Shown: positions 44,268 through 53,707 of the stretch, piece after piece
Layout of the letters: each line of letters opens with the position of its first letter
Numbering within the stretch: the first letter of the stretch is position 1
DNA from: Cunninghamella blakesleeana
Lineage: Eukaryota; Mucoromycota; Mucoromycetes; Mucorales; Cunninghamellaceae
Assembly (NCBI GenBank): GCA_017871115.1
Contig: JAFCIZ010000010.1
Location: 337,001 to 401,000, forward strand
Length of the DNA: 64,000 bases
Direction of reading: 5' to 3'
Notes under the pieces: model-generated
What the model saw: only the letters and a program-made list of their open reading frames with translations
Databases searched by the model: none
What the model was told of the DNA's origin: nothing
Translations under genes and position numbers: made by a program

Positions 44268-45425
44268 CTAGTTTTTTGATTGTTGGTTATCATATTGTTG
44301 ATTATATTGTTGATGAGATTGCTGTTGTTGATATTGTTGAATTGGAACTTGTTGAGAATTAGATAAGTTCTGAGCTGAATTGTAATAATCATTATATTGT
44401 TGAGGTTGAGGTGGTTGTTTATCATTATAATAATTATTATTATGATAATCTTGATTTTTCTGTTGTTGACGATAGAATCTTTTATTGTTGTATTGATTGT
44501 TATGTCTATTATAATTATTATTATTTGAATTATTAATTGGACCATTAGATTTAGCTAATTCAGAACGTACAAGTTTGATTATATCATCACTAGACATATT
44601 ATCATTATTTTTAGTTTGTTTTTTAGTATGCTGAATCTGTTCAATTTTGTCATTCACATTCTTTTCCATAGTCTCAACATTAAGAACCAATCGTTCTAAG
44701 AGTTTTACTATTGGGTCAGAGTTTGAAGATAAATTTGTAACTGATTCGTTTTTACTAAACTCCATAACATTAAATGAATTAATATTATTATGTGGATTAT
44801 CAATTGTATTTCTATCCATAGCGTAACCAGAGTACAATAATTGTTCATGTTCAGTTGTACGGTTGTTTATCATTCCATAATTCATTGATTTGTTAGCTGA
44901 CCACCAAGCTTCAGCATTTTTTAACCATTGTTCAGCAGTTATAGAAGCAAGAGCAATGCAATGTTTACTAATATTAGGATTCAATCCATATCTGAATCGC
45001 ATAAGAATAATATCATCATCTTCTTTCTTAGCTAATCTAGCAACTTCTTGTAATCTTGAGTAAAAGTCCCTTGGATGTTCCTCGGTACCTTGTTTCATTT
45101 CGTTTAGCATTAATTTATAAGATTCTAAAAGTTCAGCAGTAACGAATTTTGTTTCAAAAGCCGACATAACAATATCAAAAGTTAAAGAATCCTTGTATTG
45201 ATCCTTAAGACAGTCCAAATAAGTTTTTGCAGACTTGTGTACTTGAGTTCTTAATATGGCTAGTTTTCTTGAGTCACTTGTAGTATTTGTGAGTTCTAAA
45301 TAAGTTTCCAGCATTTGTCTGAAGTGGCGAAAGTCTTCACGCTCACCTCCAGTAAAAGGAATGAGTTTAGGAATGAGCTTGAGCAAAGGTTGTTCTTGAG
45401 CCAACGCGGTATAATCGTAAGACAT
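44268..45425 (-). CDS. Gag of the retrotransposon
   Basis: 385 residues. N-terminal part with typical Ty3/gypsy gag capsid features: LIPFTGGEREDFRHFRQMLE near 24-43, then helices including FDIVMSAFETKFV and GTEEHPRDFYSRLQEVARLA, the latter matching the usual Q...ES..EY..R...L region. The C-terminal ~130 residues are Asn/Gln-rich low complexity with some Arg, without a CCHC zinc knuckle, so nucleic-acid binding would rely on the basic/Asn-rich tail. It ends ...SKN at TAG (44268-44270), directly after the slippery heptamer A AAA AAC. Confidence 0.88.
   Translation of the reverse strand: MSYDYTALAQEQPLLKLIPKLIPFTGGEREDFRHFRQMLETYLELTNTTSDSRKLAILRTQVHKSAKTYLDCLKDQYKDSLTFDIVMSAFETKFVTAELLESYKLMLNEMKQGTEEHPRDFYSRLQEVARLAKKEDDDIILMRFRYGLNPNISKHCIALASITAEQWLKNAEAWWSANKSMNYGMINNRTTEHEQLLYSGYAMDRNTIDNPHNNINSFNVMEFSKNESVTNLSSNSDPIVKLLERLVLNVETMEKNVNDKIEQIQHTKKQTKNNDNMSSDDIIKLVRSELAKSNGPINNSNNNNYNRHNNQYNNKRFYRQQQKNQDYHNNNYYNDKQPPQPQQYNDYYNSAQNLSNSQQVPIQQYQQQQSHQQYNQQYDNQQSKN
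44271..44277 (-). promoter_or_regulatory. -1 ribosomal frameshift slippery site (A AAA AAC) at gag/pol junction
   Basis: In the element's sense, gag reads TCA AAA AAC TAG. The heptamer A AAA AAC fits the X XXY YYZ rule in the gag frame and lies immediately before the stop. After a -1 slip the ribosome enters the pol frame, which is open from here through protease and RT. Known retroviral -1 sites include this same heptamer. A downstream stimulatory structure was not worked out. Confidence 0.85.
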
Positions 45426-45548
45426 TTTATGGTTGATAATCTTCAGTTTTAAAATGAATAAACTTCAAAGAGTGTACTTGCAGAATGTAATAGTTTTGAA
45501 ATTTTCCTTAGTAGTTTTTAAAGTTTACCCTGTAGTTTTTTGAAGTTT

Positions 45549-45566
45549 CCCCGCCAGTGAGCACCA
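45549..45566 (-). promoter_or_regulatory. Primer-binding site complementary to tRNA-Ile(AAU)
   Basis: In the element's sense TGGTGCTCACTGGCGGGG, the exact complement of the last 18 nucleotides of the mature tRNA-Ile encoded at 37362-37435 (with CCA). It sits four bases inside the 5' LTR. Confidence 0.95.
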
Positions 45567-45570
45567 AATA

Positions 45571-46348
45571 TGTTGTGTGTGTTTTTGGTAAGAGTTATTT
45601 TTGTTAAAATAAAATAAGAGAGTTTGTATTTATATTAATTATAAATAAGATAATTCCAGTGAGCACCAGTTCTTGTTTTGTAAGTAGAACGACTTAATAT
45701 AACGTAAAAGTAAAAAAAAATAAAAGGATAAAAAAAATAAAAATATTTAAAAAAAATTCAAAAGTATATGCAAATGAATTTAAAAGTCAGAGAATAGATT
45801 ATTATATAAAAAGAGTAATAATCAAATAAAGTAATAATAAAATTAAAAAATAAAATATAAAAGTTTATATATGTTGTATATAAATAAAAATAGAGATTTC
45901 ACTTAAGAAATAAAAATATATCTGTTATAGTAATAAATATGATTTCAATTAAGAAATTAGTATAAAGTTAAAATAAAATAAAAATAAAAATTGGTTTGGA
46001 CAAATAAAATATTTATTATATAAAATATTATCTTAAAAATTTGACATTTATATTTGACAAAGAAAAAAAAAAAACAAAAGAGAAAGAGAAATATTCTTTC
46101 CTATTTATATTAAAACAAAATTTATTTTTGAGAGAGAGAGAAAGAAGTCATACGGTCAAGGATGTGCGGTTGTGGATGTACATCTGTGGATGTGCGTCTG
46201 TGGATGTGCGTCTGTGGATGTGCGTCTGTGGATGTGCGGTTGTGGATGTGCGTCTGTGGATGTGCGGTTGTGGATGTGAGCTTGACCAATTAAAACAAAA
46301 GTTAAAAAATTTTTTTAAACACCGGTAGGATCATTATCCTGCGCGACA
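45571..46348 (-). repeat. 5' LTR of the retrotransposon (right copy)
   Basis: 778 bases, the counterpart of 37581-38357, with the same minisatellite (about 46159-46270) and the same internal PBS-like CCAGTGAGCACCA at 45656-45668. It should carry the element's promoter. Confidence 0.95.
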
Positions 46349-46624
46349 GTGTAAATTTTTGGTTGTTGTAAAAGTAGAATTTCCTTTTATAGTTTTGGAA
46401 AGTAGATAGTCTTATAGTTTAGTTTAGTTGTCAGTGAGCACCAGTATCTTGTTTTATAAGTAAATACAACTTAGTTTAGATTAATAGTTTAAAATAAAAA
46501 TAAAATAATAAAATAAAATAAAATAAATTATATAATTGGATAAAGATCAACAATTATATAGCCAAAGTAATAAAATTAAAATAAAATAAATATAATATCG
46601 GATAAAGATCAACGATTATTATAA
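46349..46624 (-). repeat. Older LTR fragment downstream of the intact element
   Basis: Starts with the GTGT target duplication and contains CAGTGAGCACCA (46432-46443) followed by TTGTTTTATAAGTA, clearly related to the LTR interior but diverged. It is probably the continuation of the fragment at 37552-37580. It is interrupted again at 46625 by a solo LTR. Confidence 0.65.
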
Positions 46625-47386
46625 TGTTATGTGGGTTTTTGGTTAAGATTTATTTTTTTGAAATGAGGAATGAGTATTATAAGTTATATTTGGAGTATAT
46701 AATAAGTTTCCAGTGAGCACCAGTTCCTGTTTTATAAGTAGAACGACTTAATATAAAGAAAAAAAAAATTAAAAAAGTAAAAGAAAATTAAAAAAAATAA
46801 AAGAAAATAAAATAAGGATTATAAGTAAAATATAAGCAGGATTAAAGCAAAAGTTTAATGACCGCCGAATAAAATAGTAGTAAAGAGTTTAAATGATTTA
46901 TATCAATAGTATGAAATATTTAAGTGAATAAATATTATAAAATAAAATAGTATATAATAATATGAAATATTATTAAGTAAAAATAAAATAAAAATAAAGT
47001 AATTTGTTATATAAAATAGATAGATTCAATAATCGAATATGTTATAGTAAGTTAAAATAAAAAATTTAAAATTATAAAGTTTGTTTTATAAAGTGGACAA
47101 GTTCAATAATTATTTAGTAGATAATAATTTATTATAAAAATTTGACAATTTAAGAGAAAGAAAGAGAAAAAAATTGGTTCTATTTATATTAAAAAAAAAT
47201 TAAAAAAATTATTTAAAATATATTGAGAGTAGGGAAAAAAGATGAAAGTGACCATCGTATGGAGTGGCCACTCCAGGTGCGGCTACTCCAGGTGCGGCTA
47301 CTCCAGGTGCGGCTACTCCAGGTGTAGCTACCCCAAAAAGCAGTACCTAATTTTAAGGAGCGCCATTGGTATCACCATTGCCGACA
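46625..47386 (-). repeat. Solo LTR of a related family
   Basis: 762 bases with TG...CA ends, flanked by the 4-base repeat ATAA (46621-46624 and 47387-47390). It is alignable with the intact LTR at both ends (TGTTATGTGGG start, GCCGACA end), with CCAGTGAGCACCA at 46710-46722. In place of the 14-base array it has four 15-base units (47270-47329, ACTCCAGGTGCGGCT). No internal region remains, as expected from LTR-LTR recombination. Confidence 0.85.
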
Positions 47387-47390
47387 ATAA

Positions 47391-48268
47391 TAAAATAATA
47401 TAAGGTAATATTGGATAGTAATCAACAATATTAATATAAGTATAATCTTTAGTAAAAAGATGAGTTAATAGACTTATTTGTTACAAGTTCTTTTATTTAA
47501 AATTAACTTCGTATTAACTGATTTTTCAAAAATAAAATAAAATTTCGCTCCTTTATATATAAAAATGATCTGAATTCAAACCCAGATTGGTATGTAAGTT
47601 ATAAAGAGAAATAAATAATAACGAGTCTGTGTTATCTAATTATCGGTATAATTTAAATTTCCACCTATCGTATTTATATATAGACATACTTGAAAAAAAT
47701 TATTAAGATAAACGTTATTGTTTCAATTATTATACAGTAAGGAGTATAAACTATCTAATTTTTTATATAATGATAAATATTTAGACATAGTTTTATATAT
47801 TATAAATGAGCATATTAAGTTGCATGATATACATAATTTTAATAATTAATATTATTCGAATTATTCAAAAAATAAATGCATTATTAAGGATTCATGAATT
47901 GATTTTAATTTCAAGAGGTAGCTCATAGCAATTGATTAATGCCAGCATACAAAACTTGCGTGTCTGTCTCAATCACATTAATTTAATCTATTAATACCTG
48001 GGGCATATACCTATGCATAAAAATATCTGTACTTAAAAAGAGCATACTATTTCAAAAAATCATCCATAAAACTGTGAATAAATCATTACAATTTGTTTAA
48101 ATGATATTTTATTTGTATTTATTAGTATTTAGATTCATCTTAATTTAATAAAATGAAACTTTAAAAAATTATATGTTAGTCATATTAATTCATTAGATAA
48201 TTTTTGAACAAACTTAAAATACAAAGTTTCTAGACTGTTTTTTGAATTTAAGTCATAAAACTTATACC
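47391..48268. other. Intergenic, possibly more LTR-derived sequence
   Basis: A/T-rich. The first ~60 bases may continue the older LTR. No coding frame or RNA gene is seen. Confidence 0.5.
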
Positions 48269-49129
48269 TTAGTTGATAAATTTTCTAAAACTATAATAAC
48301 ATTGAAAAATTAATTTTTTATAAATATTATTGTAAAAGACATCACCTATAATAGATAAAGTAACAGGTATTTGATATTTCTTTATAACAGTAGCATCTTC
48401 AGGAATTATCCCATTTTCAATATCATCAGCCAATTGTTTTGTTATATTAAAAAGATAAAATATAGGAAATGTTCCTAACATTATAATGCATGGAAATATA
48501 CACGAATCAATTTCGTGTAAATTAAATGATTTTCTTAACCTATTATTGTTTTGGAATGCGGCGATTGCTTCTGCTACCATTTGACATTCCGTAATTTCAA
48601 TATCAAAACTACTTCCACTTCTATTATTAAAGCTTTTATCTTTTTGTATTAATAGTTTGATAGTAGATTTTACGTTTTCAACACATATATCTGGTTTAGC
48701 GCTTACATTTATTCCAAACATTCCAAGTGTTAATTCTTGTCTTGATCTAACGATGTTATCACTTTTATTATATTTAAAGATATTTAATAAATGTTTTGCA
48801 AAGTCATCCGCAGCACTCTCTTCATTAATATGTGTTTTTGTTGCTGATACCAAGTGTTTTATAAAGTCTGATAGTTTTTCAGATTCAATATCATCATAAT
48901 TTATATTATAAAGATTTTCGATATTTGAGGTATCGTAAGTGAGAATTTCGTTTATATCATCTGAAAAAGTTAATGTTGGAGGCTCATTAAAAAAATCTTC
49001 AAAATTATTGACAGGTGCTATGCCAATTCTAAAATATTTAAGTTCATTTTTACCCCAATCATTCCCAGATTTTGGTGTAATTATCAAGTTTGTTCTCTTA
49101 GGTAAGAGTTTATTCCAATTATCAGACAT
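48269..49129 (-). CDS. PD-(D/E)XK nuclease-like fungal protein of unknown function
   Basis: Single-exon, 286 residues. The middle matches a pattern I recall from many fungal hypothetical proteins with a PD-(D/E)XK fold: DFAKHLLNIFKY, RSRQELTLGMFG, AKPDICVEN (motif with Asp), IKLLIQKDKSF (strand with the distal Lys), then ECQMVAEAIAAFQNNN and CIIMLGTFPIFYLFNIT. In that family the second motif normally reads like QEDK; here the position before Asp-Lys is Lys (QKDK), so the acidic residue may be missing. Such genes are often multicopy and lineage-specific in fungi. The exact family and activity are unproven. No signal peptide. The gene stands alone, 880 bases from the nearest LTR remains. Confidence 0.72.
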   Translation of the reverse strand: MSDNWNKLLPKRTNLIITPKSGNDWGKNELKYFRIGIAPVNNFEDFFNEPPTLTFSDDINEILTYDTSNIENLYNINYDDIESEKLSDFIKHLVSATKTHINEESAADDFAKHLLNIFKYNKSDNIVRSRQELTLGMFGINVSAKPDICVENVKSTIKLLIQKDKSFNNRSGSSFDIEITECQMVAEAIAAFQNNNRLRKSFNLHEIDSCIFPCIIMLGTFPIFYLFNITKQLADDIENGIIPEDATVIKKYQIPVTLSIIGDVFYNNIYKKLIFQCYYSFRKFIN

Positions 49130-49948
49130 ATTTTTATTTAATATATAAAATCCAATTTTTTAGATTAAAAAAAAATTACGCTATAAATTTACATTCCCTT
49201 TTAATTAATTGCGGCAATTGAAATTGGACTGTTCTTTACATTATACTTTCAGTTATAATTCATACAGCAATATGCAGAATGTCTGTTTCTTACAAGTTAT
49301 TTACATGATAAAAATCATTTTTATTGAATTAAAATACTAACTGATTCAATAAAATAAAATAAAATGAGGTATCGTAAATATGATACTATTATCAAGTATA
49401 CTGATAATCATGATAAGATAGAATAGAGTATAAAGTTAACTATAAAATAGTTGAGATAAAATAAAATAGTAATAATTAAAGTTTGCAATATTTAAAATAA
49501 TTAAAATTAATCAGCTTTCCAATATCTCTTTAAAGAATAGCTAAGTTTTTCAATAAAAAAATATAAAAATACAAAAATGAGTATATAGAAATAATTATCT
49601 TTTTAAAACATAAAAGCTAGTTCCTATTTAGAAAATATAATGGCCTAAAAAATAAAATAATAATAAATAAAAATTTGATCCAAGCTTATTTTTGAAAAGA
49701 TAGGATTGAGAATTTTCCAACCCAATGGTTTAATATAAGGGTTATTTATAAATGCTTTACAGAATTATAGTTAATTTCATATTATGTAGTGTTTCTTGTA
49801 TTTTTCATTTAATAAGCTTCTTGAGTGTTTTTGTTAGGAAGCAGGCTTGTTTCTGGTAATTATTTGTGAAGGTTTCTTAAAAATTAGAACTTTTAGAAAA
49901 CTAAATAAAACCAATAAAATATCTAATAACCATATATACTGGAACTAC

Positions 49949-49987
<39 letters not shown>

Positions 49988-50321
49988 TGGTAGGGAAGCA
50001 TTTGTAGGTAATTTTCTGATTGTAATTTGTTTATTGCTGGCTTTAACTAATAGTATTTATTACATACGAATAAACTCATGTAGTTGGATAGATTTTTATT
50101 AATAAAGTATTTTAAATTAAATCATATAATGTCACGTTGTTGGCGCATATATACAATCATACGTAAGATTTACTCAAAAACGAAACAACAACGTATTACT
50201 ATTTATATCCTTTCCGCAGTTTTTAATCCTTGAAATAAATATAATTTTTTTTATATTTTCAAACCTTCTAATCTTTTTTATTTTTATTTTTACAAAAGAG
50301 TTCTAAAAACTAATATTAAAA
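49130..50321. other. Intergenic, nothing recognised
   Basis: Includes a T-run/A-run pair (49950-49987) able to fold back on itself. No coding frame is supported. Confidence 0.55.
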
Positions 50322-50537
50322 ATGGGTCGCAAATGTTGGGGCTATTATCAAGGTAAAAGTAGGCAATTGAAAGTAGAATATAACTGTTTTACAATAAACG
50401 TTGGTTGCCATACCTGTGCAAATATTATGTGTAAGCATAGCTATTCAAAACATATGAAATCTAAGCAACATTACCATGTTTTAAAGGATGCATATGAAAA
50501 CTACCGTTATATTATTCTTCAAGAAAGTAAAAAATGA
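50322..50537 (+). CDS. Small putative single zinc-finger protein
   Basis: 71 residues, no intron seen. The segment CHTCANIMCKHSYSKHMKSK followed by QHYH has the Cys-x2-Cys ... His-x5-His spacing and the HMKSKQH wording of U1-like (matrin-type) C2H2 fingers found in RNA-binding proteins. The rest is basic and aromatic. The start context is AAAAATGG, with a promoter-like pyrimidine stretch upstream. No family was recognised beyond the finger. It could also be a short remnant of a transposon-encoded BED/zinc-finger protein. Confidence 0.55.
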   Translation: MGRKCWGYYQGKSRQLKVEYNCFTINVGCHTCANIMCKHSYSKHMKSKQHYHVLKDAYENYRYIILQESKK

Positions 50538-53500
50538 AAGATACTTTTAATAATTGTAACATTTGGGTTTGTGGAATAATTTTGATATAAAAAATAAAAT
50601 TATTTTTTTATAACACTCCTTTGTCTAAAATTTTATACCCTTAACTTAATTTGTTTAAACGAATAAAGATTTTTCTTAAACTACAAGTATTTTAAAAATT
50701 CGCCATATGTATAATTTATGTCCCATTCAAATATATATTTTTTTAAATATTGTAGATTTCTCGAAATTTGTGTCGTATTAGATGATTTTTTATCCAGATG
50801 CTCTTCCTATTTTCTTTGTAACAAACAATTTTCGATACTTTTTACAATTATCTATGAAATGTGATATTTTACTTGTACTATAATCGAGTACAGCATATGT
50901 TCCTTTTTTCGTGTTACGTTGTGTTAGTTGCTTTTTATCCAAATTCTCATTTTAAAATGTTCTGTTCGCCATACTTTATTAAAACCGTCTACTAGACAAG
51001 CAACTATGCTGTAGTTATTGCTGATTAGTTCATAACTATAAATTCGTCGCCTTTTTGCTACGTTATACGTAGCCCCAATTGATATTATTATATCCATCGA
51101 CTACTATCATTCTTCCACTAATTATTTGATTTTAAATTTAATATCACCCAAAAATATAATAGCAGTATATACAAATATATTGATATTATTATTATTATTG
51201 TTGTTAATACATATTTTCTTTGATAATCATTACTGCTATGGATAGTGTTTAATAGTGAAACTTTGCTGTGTTGCCAATATTTTCTTTTACTTGATTGATT
51301 CTTGTTTTTTTTTTTTTTTTTTTTTTGGTTATAATAGTGAGTAAGTTTTCTTCAACCTCTTTCAAGTAGCTGTTTAGTTTTTTTTTTAATAAATAAATAA
51401 CTAGGTAAATATATATAAAGTAAAGCTATGAAAGGTGCTCTAAAGTAATATCTTTAACTATGATGACATAGATATTACATATAAGATGGCAACACAAGTA
51501 TAATTCTATAAACATGTAAATATAACAAGATTGATTTGCTTTTGTTCAAAATAAACGCCGTTACGAAATATAACAACAAGTATATATAGAATTATCACAA
51601 AAGAAAAGAAGAACCTTATTTTTTTAATTAAAAAGGAGAAGGAAAAGATTACTTATCAGATTTATTTAGGAATTGAGCTGGGTTTTAAAATTTTTTCACC
51701 ATATTTTTAAGCGAAAATAAATATTGATTAGATTGAAGGAAAGAAATTCTCACTTTTTTTTTTTAAAAAAAAAAAAAAAAGAAAACCTATCAATAATATT
51801 AAGCAATTTACTTTATCTTTCATGAACAACAACACAAACATTTAATTAATAGTAGGACAAATAATAAAATTATTATTTTACTTTACTGTTTCTTTTGTGG
51901 ATATATATAGCCATTAAAGCTTGTAGATAAATATAAATTATTCAGGTATTGTAAAAAATTAATTATTTTTTTTAAAATATATTAGATGTGATTGAATTGG
52001 AAGGATATAGCCTGTGAATCATTAATCATGACACCTTTTTGCTTATATTTATATATATTAACTAGAGAAAAATAAATAAACAGTAGTACTATTTTAAGAA
52101 ACAAGATTCATATCTCTCTCTCTATTCTATTTTTTTTTAAAAAACAAGGCAAGACGACTTGTATATATAAAACTATAAAACTACCGATGAATTTATTTTA
52201 ATATACACCAAGTATAACCATTAAAAGCATATTGATTTAGTGATAAAAAAAAAATAACGACTTCCAATTTGTATGTATTATTTCTTTAAATATAATATTT
52301 TTAAAAAGAAATTATTTTTAAAACAAGAACGATTGTCTCATATTGTGTAAAAAAAAATTACATAGGAATGGGAAAATTAATTGGATTGGATATATACTAT
52401 AAGATTCAATGTTGTGAACCAGTCTCACAAAGTGCGACATGGTTATTATCTCGATAAAAAAAAAAAAAAGAAAATCATATTTAAGATCATCATTCAAAGA
52501 GTCATTTTCATTATTATTTTTAAAATCATCAATAGAATTAATAAAGAATAGTATCGAAAAAGGAAACAGATCAATGCATCTAGATGTGAATGACTCTTGA
52601 AAACAATTATGACTAAAAAAAAATCCAAATAAAATTCAAACCAATGATATTCATTTTATGTATATATATATATTTATAGTCATTGTTTTATATATGTCTA
52701 TATATATATATATATAAAAGAACATAAATATATAAAGCAAGGTTTATACTGTACAACGTTTTTTTATTCTTCAGGAACAAAAAAAAAAAGAAAAAGAGCG
52801 GATATTTTAAAAAAAAGGTAGAATAAATAATAATCATTCGTCCGAAATTGTGGAGAATTCATTTTTTTTTTTTTCTCCTAATTTATAAAAATAATAGAGT
52901 CTGAGTCTTGTAGGAGGATCAATGCTCTTTAGATATCTATTAAGCTTAAAATTATAATAGTAATAAAAAAAAAAAACTTAGTAATAAGATAAATAAAATG
53001 ATTAGTAAATGATAGACAAAGAGTCATTTAAATGATTAGATCAAAATTATAAGAAATTTTTTGCATGAATCATATCATTTATAATGGAATGTCATAAGTA
53101 AATTGATTAGTAATTTTTTTTTTTTTAAGTTTAAAATTATTTCCACGTGTAGCCAGAAGCCGATGAATCGGTTTTAACATTTTTTTTTGTACATGTATAT
53201 AAAAAAAAGTATCCATGGATCATGAATCTACTTAAATATATCTATATTAAAGATAAAAAGAAAAACCAAAAAATCAGATGTCATTGAGAATTTATATTTT
53301 TTTAAAAAAAGTAAATCATTTTCTCTCGCTTATATCTGCGAAATACCGGGTTTCGTGAGTCATTAGTAACTTTATACCTTGTGTCACCATGGTATTTAAA
53401 AACCTATTTGCGTTTTGTTGGCGCAGCTTTTCTTCAAAAAAAAAAAAGATAGATCCAAATCATCAATCATTTTCAAGTAAAGAATTAGTAATTCACGATG

Positions 53501-53707
53501 ATGATCATATGTGACCTTTTTTATAAATCAAACCAAAAAAAAAAAAAAAAAAGATATTCATTTAAATAGATCCTTCGTAGAATTTTTTTCCTTTTCTTTT
53601 GTTTCTTTTATATTTTCTTTTTCTATTTATTTATACACAGATACATACATACATACATACATACATACATAAATATCTATATTTAATATCAATTTTATAT
53701 CTATAAT
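50538..53707. other. 3.2-kb gene-poor stretch
   Basis: No open frame with coding character on either strand, no tRNA or repeat family recognised. It has homopolymer runs, (TA)n runs (52664-52716) and, at its right end, the (ACAT)n tract before the arrestin gene. It could hold a large regulatory region or an unrecognised non-coding RNA. Confidence 0.5.
53641..53670 (+). repeat. (ATAC)n tract in 5' leader of arrestin gene
   Basis: Seven ATAC units in the sense strand, 38 bases before the ATG at 53708. Confidence 0.9.

Larger units (their letters stand above)
37581..46348 (-). mobile_element. Full-length Ty3/gypsy-type LTR retrotransposon
   Basis: 8768 bases in minus orientation, flanked by the 4-base direct repeat GTGT (37577-37580 and 46349-46352). 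The terminal repeats are 37581-38357 (3' LTR) and 45571-46348 (5' LTR); I see only a one-base poly-A length difference between them, so insertion is recent. They have TG...CA ends. Order in the element's sense: 5' LTR, PBS for tRNA-Ile, gag, -1 slippery site, protease-RT-RNase H, a 0.64-kb gap with three direct repeats, integrase, an extra ORF, polypurine tract, 3' LTR. RT before integrase, protease DSGA and RT YIDD place it in Ty3/gypsy (Metaviridae-like). It lacks a visible gag zinc knuckle and an integrase chromodomain. Confidence 0.95.
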
